Both the position numbers and the translations under genes were made by a program. The notes under the pieces were generated by a model that was not told where the DNA came from, ran no database searches, and saw only the letters and a program-made list of their open reading frames with translations. From assembly GCA_903831545.1 (NCBI GenBank), contig CAIKYI010000599.1:1-10395 (forward strand): a stretch of 10,395 nucleotides of DNA, in the 5' to 3' direction. The stretch comes from an uncultured Methylobacter sp. (GTDB lineage Bacteria > Pseudomonadota > Gammaproteobacteria > Methylococcales > Methylomonadaceae). This document shows positions 5,768 to 10,395 of this stretch, piece by piece. How positions within the stretch are numbered: position 1 is the stretch's first letter; each line of letters starts with the position of its first letter.

Positions 5768-7746
5768 TGGAGCAACAGTTTTCAAACTCAGAGTTGCTGG
5801 CCATAAATGCTGACCTGAAAAATCGGGTTCGTAAACTTTCCGAAGAAAAAGCCAATCTTTTTCTGGTGCTGCACATGGTTGAGCAATTAAACCCGGTTGC
5901 TGGCATTGAAGGTTTCCTGGAAAGCTTGTTAACCGTATTGTGCAGCAATTTGGGCGGCAGCAATGTTGAAATTTACTATCTGGATGAATCAATTCATTAT
6001 GGTAGTCTGCTTGGTGAACGGCGCATACTTCAACAAATTGAGGACGGGTTGGTAAAGGATGTTTTTGAACATCATCACTTCGTCGAACATTCCACTGATT
6101 CGCAACATACCCTCCTGAAAGATAACTTTGCGGCAGTGGCCTGCACTTGGGTGATGCCCTTGCTGGTTGGCAAAGAATTGTTAGGTGTTATCAAAATAAC
6201 CGATATGCTGGGCTCGGCTCAGATGCGCGATTACCTTAGCCCCTTTTTTTCGCATATAGCGCTGATTTTAAACAATCAAATTAAAACTCGTATTGCCGAA
6301 ACGGCGAATAAAGCTAAAAGTAATTTCCTGGCTACCATGTCACATGAAATTCGTACGCCATTAAACGGCATACTTGGCATGGCACAATTGCTCAGCATGC
6401 AATGCGACCAGCCTGAAAATGTCCAGAACTATGCGCAAACCATTTTGTCTTCCGGACAAATGCTACTCACCTTATTGAATGACGTGCTTGATTTATCTAA
6501 AATCGAAGCCACCAAACTGGAACTAAGTTATTCGTCAAGCAATCCTGAAAATGTAGCGGATGAAATTTGCGCGTTGTTTTCCGAAAATGCCCGACGAAAG
6601 AAGTTGTTGCTTAATGCAACCTGGAATGGGAAAAAAGGGCAATATTATCTTCTTGATCCGGTCAGGGTAAGGCAAATGCTTTCCAATCTGGTCAGCAATG
6701 CCATTAAATTTACAGAAAAGGGCTTCATCCATATTGTTGTTGATGAAGTGAGTAGTAGCGGTGATCAGGCGCAACTGGAGTTCTCCGTGATTGATAGTGG
6801 TATTGGCGTGCCTTTGGCCAAACAGTGTTTATTGTTTAAGCCTTTTTCACAGCTTGACGATAGTTCGACGAGGCATTTTGGAGGTAGCGGATTAGGTCTT
6901 TCCATTGTTGATCGCTTTGCCACATTGATGGGTGGTTGTACCGGGGTTGAAAGCGACGAAGGTCAAGGCGCCCGTTTCTGGTTTCGAATTAAGGCCATAA
7001 AAGCCAGGAAAAACCAGTTCGTCGCAATACCCGAAAAGCCTGACTTGGGTGCTATGTCAGATAATAATCATCGCTCCTGGCATTTACTGATTGCCGATCA
7101 AAACACTTTAAGCAGCAATGTGATTGAAGCCATGTTGATTAAGCAAGGCATAACGGTTAGCCATGCCAAGAATGGCCGTGAAGCTGTCGACATTGCTATT
7201 GGCCAAGTGCCGGTTGATTTGGTGCTAATGGATTGTCAACTGCCTATGATCAGTGGTTATGAAGCTGCCCGCATGATACGTGCTTTTGAAGAGACCGGAC
7301 ATAAGGCGAGATTGCCAATCATTGCCCTGACAGATTCCGACTTAGAAGAAAATGGCGAGCGTTGCCGGCATGCCGGCATGGATGAAGTGCTGCTCAAGCC
7401 GGTTGAATATCAAAAACTATTGCTCACATTGTCCCGGTGGATAAAGATTCAGTCTGATTTGCCCATTTGCCTTCCTGATGCCATTACAACCAATATTTTC
7501 CCGGAAGAAAAAATCCTTGTGCAAAATAAACAAGAAATTTTAGGATTACTCGATGAGATTGATCAATTGCTAGCTAAAAACATGTTCAACGTAATTGACC
7601 AATTTAAACATCTGCAAAGTAATTTACTTGTTGGCCATGTTACTGCACCGCGTTTTAGTGCCATTGTCCAATTGGTTGATGAAATGAAATTTAAACAAGC
7701 CAGGTCCACATTGCAGGAACTTCGTTCTGCCTTGGGATGGATTTAA
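5767..7746 (+). CDS. Hybrid sensor histidine kinase (GAF-like, HisKA, HATPase, REC)
   Basis: This 659-residue kinase has no transmembrane segment and should sense a cytoplasmic signal. A coiled coil (about 5-35) leads into a GAF-like input domain (about 42-175). HisKA follows with the phospho-acceptor His193 in SHEIRTPLNG, then HATPase_c with the N box around N307 and N311, G1 DSGIGV (343-348), and G2 GGSGLGLS (372-379). The receiver domain (about 438-560) keeps the phospho-acceptor Asp489 (LMDCQLP), Thr522 and Lys544, but the acidic pair is Asp444-Gln445, not two acidic residues. The last 100 residues are helical with no His resembling an HPt site. GAGGAG at 5759-5764 lies two bases before the ATG, which overlaps the DUF1638 stop (TAATG). 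The adjacent downstream response regulator is the expected partner. The ligand is unknown; context suggests something linked to the corrinoid module. Confidence 0.93.
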   Translation: MEQQFSNSELLAINADLKNRVRKLSEEKANLFLVLHMVEQLNPVAGIEGFLESLLTVLCSNLGGSNVEIYYLDESIHYGSLLGERRILQQIEDGLVKDVFEHHHFVEHSTDSQHTLLKDNFAAVACTWVMPLLVGKELLGVIKITDMLGSAQMRDYLSPFFSHIALILNNQIKTRIAETANKAKSNFLATMSHEIRTPLNGILGMAQLLSMQCDQPENVQNYAQTILSSGQMLLTLLNDVLDLSKIEATKLELSYSSSNPENVADEICALFSENARRKKLLLNATWNGKKGQYYLLDPVRVRQMLSNLVSNAIKFTEKGFIHIVVDEVSSSGDQAQLEFSVIDSGIGVPLAKQCLLFKPFSQLDDSSTRHFGGSGLGLSIVDRFATLMGGCTGVESDEGQGARFWFRIKAIKARKNQFVAIPEKPDLGAMSDNNHRSWHLLIADQNTLSSNVIEAMLIKQGITVSHAKNGREAVDIAIGQVPVDLVLMDCQLPMISGYEAARMIRAFEETGHKARLPIIALTDSDLEENGERCRHAGMDEVLLKPVEYQKLLLTLSRWIKIQSDLPICLPDAITTNIFPEEKILVQNKQEILGLLDEIDQLLAKNMFNVIDQFKHLQSNLLVGHVTAPRFSAIVQLVDEMKFKQARSTLQELRSALGWI

Positions 7747-7757
7747 AGAAGCGTAGA

Positions 7758-9887
7758 ATGAATAAAAAATTATTTACAATTCTGGTAATTGACGATGTGC
7801 CTGACAATTTGGCATTGTTGGGGCAAGCGCTTAAAGATACTTATTCGATACAAATCGCCACCTCCGGTGCCGAAGGTTTGGAATTGGCGTATAACGATCC
7901 CCCCGATCTCATTCTGCTCGATATCATGATGCCAGACATGGATGGCTACGAGGTCTGCAGCCTATTCAAGGCAGATAGTGCATTTAAGGATATACCAATC
8001 ATTTTTCTAACGGCCTTAAGCGAAGTTTCTTCAGAAACCAAAGGTTTGACCTTGGGTGCCGCTGACTACCTAACGAAACCAATCAATATAGAAATAGCCC
8101 GGTTGCGCATTAAAAACCTGTTGGAACGGGAACAAATGCGCCGGGAATTATTTCGGCAGAAATCTGATTTGCTGCTTGCCGCCAGTGTTTTTGCTAACAC
8201 CCATGATGGCATTGTCATTACCGACGCCAACAATAAAATTATTGAGGTCAATTCAGCGTTCTCACGGATTACTGGCTATCAGCGTGAAGAAATATTGGGT
8301 AAAAATCCAAGCGTATTAAAGTCAGGGCGTCAATCGGTCGAGTTTTACAATGTCTTGTGGCAGTCATTACTGACTCTTGATCACTGGGGCGGAGAGCTAT
8401 GGAACAGAAATAAAAGTGGCGAAATATACGCGGCATTAACCTCCATTTCGATCGTGCGCGATGAACAAGGTAATATTCATCATTTTATTGGTTTGTTTAC
8501 CGATATTACCCCACAGAAAAATCATGAATACGATCTTGAGCGTATTGCTCATTTTGATCCTTTGACTGGCATTCCCAACCGTCTTTTGTTAGCGGATCGT
8601 CTTAACCATGCCATTGTCCAGCTCCAGCGAACAAAAGATTTTATGGCCGTTTGCTATCTTGATTTGGACGGCTTTAAACCTGTCAACGATCAATTCGGCC
8701 ATGGGGTAGGCGATCAGTTGCTCATTGAAATTTCGTTACGCATTCAGGATTGTCTGCGTGCTGGTGACACGATTGCACGAATCGGCGGCGACGAATTTGT
8801 ATTATTGCTGCTTGGCCTCAATGAAATAGCGGATTGCGAGGCTATCTTGAACCGGACTTTGCATAAAATAGCAGAACCTGCCGTTATTGACGGCCACTGT
8901 GTTGCTGTTTCTGCCAGTCTGGGCTATACCGTTTTTCCGGGCGATCCGGTTGATGCTGACACCTTGCTCCGTCATGCCGATCAGGCCATGTATATTGCAA
9001 AACAGGGTGGTAAAAACCGTTGCCAATTCTTCGACCCAAAACATGATCGCATCGCCACAGAGAGGGGTGAGTCAATAGTTCGCATTGAAGCGGCGTTACA
9101 CAACAATGAATTCACCTTATATTTTCAACCTAAGGTTAATATGCCTTCCGGTCAGATTTTCGGGGTAGAAGCGCTAATACGCTGGAATCATCCTGAGCGC
9201 GGCTTGTTGTCGCCTGCCGAATTTCTTCCGATTATCGAAAATACCAAAATGATGGTAGATGTCGGCAATTGGGTATTTCGAAAGGCCTTCGAGCATATGC
9301 AAGCCTGGCAAGAGCAAGGTTTGCATATAGTCACCAGCATCAATGTTGCGCCCTATCATCTGTTGTATCCCGATTTTGTCCAATTTTTAAAAGAAGATCT
9401 GCATGACTACCCGTCATTGCAGCCTTCTTGTCTGGAACTGGAAATTTTGGAAACCGCCATGCTTGAAGATATAGGCAGGGTCACAGCAATAATGAATGAA
9501 TGCAGGGCACTTGGAATTGCTTTCTCCTTGGATGATTTTGGAACCGGCTATTCCTCTTTAACCTATTTGAAAGCGTTACCCGCCGAAACCTTAAAAATTG
9601 ACCAATCTTTTATTCGTGATATGTTGTGCGATCAGGAAGATCTTGCCATTGTTGAAGGCATTATCCGTTTAAGCGCCTCTTTTCACCGGCAGGTGATTGC
9701 CGAAGGGGTAGAAACCGTGGAACACGGAGTACAGTTGTTGAAACTGGGTTGTGAGAACGCTCAAGGGTATGGCATCGCTCGTCCCATGCCCGCAGAGCAG
9801 CTGCCCGAGTGGATTAAGAATTGGAAAGTGCCTGATGAATGGAAATCTCCATCTCCATCTTCAGCAGTATATAAAGGCTCAAGATGA
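7758..9887 (+). CDS. Response regulator with PAS, GGDEF and EAL domains (c-di-GMP turnover)
   Basis: This 709-residue protein turns a phosphorelay signal into a change in c-di-GMP. The receiver (about 4-125) has a full active site: Asp12-Asp13, phospho-acceptor Asp55, Thr85, Lys107. A PAS domain (about 137-255) follows. The GGDEF domain (about 260-428) has an intact GGDEF (343-347) with an RAGD inhibitory site just upstream (334-337). The EAL domain (about 440-690) keeps EALIRW (471-476), Asn529, Glu562, Asp592-Asp593 in DDFGTGYSSL, Lys613, AEGVET around Glu649 and Gln669. Both activities are therefore possible and the net direction cannot be read from sequence. The start at 7758 is preferred because AAGAAG sits six bases upstream; the in-frame ATG at 7737 would overlap the histidine kinase by 10 bases and add seven residues (MDLKKRR), with no clear ribosome site. 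The stop overlaps the next gene's start (ATGA). Confidence 0.94.
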   Translation: MNKKLFTILVIDDVPDNLALLGQALKDTYSIQIATSGAEGLELAYNDPPDLILLDIMMPDMDGYEVCSLFKADSAFKDIPIIFLTALSEVSSETKGLTLGAADYLTKPINIEIARLRIKNLLEREQMRRELFRQKSDLLLAASVFANTHDGIVITDANNKIIEVNSAFSRITGYQREEILGKNPSVLKSGRQSVEFYNVLWQSLLTLDHWGGELWNRNKSGEIYAALTSISIVRDEQGNIHHFIGLFTDITPQKNHEYDLERIAHFDPLTGIPNRLLLADRLNHAIVQLQRTKDFMAVCYLDLDGFKPVNDQFGHGVGDQLLIEISLRIQDCLRAGDTIARIGGDEFVLLLLGLNEIADCEAILNRTLHKIAEPAVIDGHCVAVSASLGYTVFPGDPVDADTLLRHADQAMYIAKQGGKNRCQFFDPKHDRIATERGESIVRIEAALHNNEFTLYFQPKVNMPSGQIFGVEALIRWNHPERGLLSPAEFLPIIENTKMMVDVGNWVFRKAFEHMQAWQEQGLHIVTSINVAPYHLLYPDFVQFLKEDLHDYPSLQPSCLELEILETAMLEDIGRVTAIMNECRALGIAFSLDDFGTGYSSLTYLKALPAETLKIDQSFIRDMLCDQEDLAIVEGIIRLSASFHRQVIAEGVETVEHGVQLLKLGCENAQGYGIARPMPAEQLPEWIKNWKVPDEWKSPSPSSAVYKGSR

Positions 9888-10108
9888 GTAGAGTAAGATG
9901 GTCGGTTGTAGTTCCTGAAGCCACTGATAAAGCACTACGCAACTATCTGGCAGGAAATGGTATGAAAAAAGGTGATATTTCCCATTTTATTGATGAAGCA
10001 GTTCAGCTGCATCTTTTCGATTTGGTGACAGGCAAAGTGAAGATGCACAATAAACAATTCAATCAGGATGTCATTCTTGCTGCTATTGAAGAAGCTGTTT
10101 TTCATTAA
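9884..10108 (+). CDS. Small ribbon-helix-helix (CopG/XACb0070-like) protein
   Basis: This 74-residue protein has an N-terminal beta strand (RVRWSVVVPEATDKALRNYL) followed by two helices and a conserved tail, an arrangement like ribbon-helix-helix DNA-binding proteins; the wording of the strand and the HFIDEAVQLHLFD helix recalls the XACb0070-like RHH family. Such proteins bind DNA as dimers and serve as repressors or antitoxins. No toxin-like partner is adjacent. Its ATG overlaps the response regulator stop by four bases (ATGA), so it is the last gene of the corrinoid/signalling operon and could be an autoregulator of it, which is inference. No T-rich terminator hairpin directly follows the stop at 10106-10108. 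Confidence 0.75.
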   Translation: MSRVRWSVVVPEATDKALRNYLAGNGMKKGDISHFIDEAVQLHLFDLVTGKVKMHNKQFNQDVILAAIEEAVFH

Positions 10109-10148
10109 CATAAAAATGAGTTGTTTTAGACGCCGGTATTTTGATTGT

Positions 10149-10182
10149 TGAATAACCTGTTTTTGCCCGCTAAAGTTATTCA
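10149..10182. repeat. 8-bp inverted repeat after the operon
   Basis: TGAATAAC (10149-10156) is exactly matched by GTTATTCA (10175-10182) across an 18-base gap. It lies 40 bases beyond the last operon gene, between convergent genes. Neither strand has a T run after the second arm, so a classic intrinsic terminator is not supported; it may be a weak transcript-end structure, an operator or chance. Confidence 0.35.
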
Positions 10183-10210
10183 CCCAAAGAGTGACATAGA
10201 ACTCAGAGCC

Positions 10211-10243
10211 GTAGGATGGGTAGAGCGATAGCGAAACCCATCC
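10211..10243. repeat. REP-like GTAG-headed hairpin
   Basis: GTAG at 10211-10214 leads straight into a perfect 8-bp stem, GGATGGGT (10214-10221) with ACCCATCC (10236-10243), with a small GC-GATA-GC inner hairpin in the loop. A GTAG-type tetranucleotide at the base of an intergenic hairpin is the hallmark of REP elements mobilised by RAYT (TnpA-REP) transposases, and closely similar GTAGGATGGGT units are common between gammaproteobacterial genes. It ends two bases before the PLDc_N gene's stop codon. Only one copy is present here, so its dispersed nature is recalled, not shown. Confidence 0.65.
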
Positions 10244-10245
10244 GT

Positions 10246-10395
10246 TTACCCCTTGGGCCCGAACAGCAGCCACAGGATCAGCCCGAGCAGCGGCAGCAGC
10301 AGGATCAGCACGATCCAGATCACCTTGGACCCCGTACCCGCATGACTCTGCACGATCCTGACCATGGCATAGACGGTCACGATCAAATGGAGCAA
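10246..10395 (-). CDS. Small PLDc_N domain membrane protein (C-terminal part)
   Basis: Reading leftwards from the window edge, 49 in-frame codons end at TAA (10246-10248). The peptide has a short hydrophobic segment with HLIVTVYAMVRIVQS, then GTGSKVIWIVLILLLPLLG, then LILWLLFGPKG, the typical two-helix pattern and end (GSK..W, P..G..LW...G) of the PLDc_N domain found in small stand-alone inner-membrane proteins and at the N-terminus of cardiolipin synthases. Because translation stops right after the domain, this is the small stand-alone type; the start lies outside the window. The DNA is much richer in G and C than the operon (37 of 60 bases in 10261-10320). It converges with the operon and is probably unrelated to it. 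Confidence 0.85.
   Translation of the reverse strand: MLHLIVTVYAMVRIVQSHAGTGSKVIWIVLILLLPLLGLILWLLFGPKG

Noticed and set aside
10149..10182. Rho-independent terminator for the operon
   Set aside because: The loop is long (18 bases), the stem is A/T-rich and no T run follows on either strand.
9935..10273. 112-codon minus-strand ORF
   Set aside because: Antisense to the RHH gene and running through the REP-like hairpin and the PLDc_N stop; no domain signature.

Overview
The window reads as a chromosomal segment of a Gammaproteobacterium. GC content is moderate except at the right edge, and gene style (Ser/Thr kinase with a DWG activation motif, hybrid histidine kinase, GGDEF-EAL response regulator, GTAG-headed REP-like hairpin) would suit a methanotroph or methylotroph of the Methylococcales type. 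That taxonomic guess is inference; no rRNA or other marker gene is present.

Layout. Positions 1-1343 (minus strand) hold the first 447 codons of a membrane-anchored Ser/Thr protein kinase that runs off the left edge. Positions 1344-1820 are a 477-base divergent intergenic region with a good -10 box for the kinase and a leader hairpin before the next gene. Positions 1821-10108 (plus strand) hold seven genes. Six of the seven are joined by start/stop overlaps or near-overlaps, so they very probably form one transcript. In order they are: a RACo-type reductive activator of corrinoid proteins, a B12-binding corrinoid protein, a UroD-family (MtaA/CmuA-like) methyltransferase, a DUF1638 protein, a GAF-like hybrid histidine kinase, a REC-PAS-GGDEF-EAL response regulator, and a small ribbon-helix-helix protein. 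Positions 10109-10245 hold two inverted repeats, one a REP-like hairpin. Positions 10246-10395 (minus strand) hold the C-terminal end of a small membrane protein with a PLDc_N domain, in clearly more GC-rich DNA.

How the genes may work together. The first four genes look like a complete corrinoid methyl-transfer module: a methyltransferase, its corrinoid carrier, the ATP-dependent activator that rescues oxidised Co(II), and the DUF1638 protein that often travels with such systems. There is no second methyltransferase, transporter or C1-oxidising enzyme in the window. Instead the module is translationally coupled to a two-component phosphorelay ending in a protein with intact c-di-GMP synthase and phosphodiesterase motifs. 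The most interesting reading, an inference, is that corrinoid methylation state or the methyltransferase substrate is an input to c-di-GMP signalling, or that a methyl-donor pathway is co-produced with the switch that changes lifestyle when the donor is present. The methyltransferase also seems to lack two of the three usual zinc ligands of MtaA/MtbA, so its substrate and chemistry cannot be assigned from homologues.
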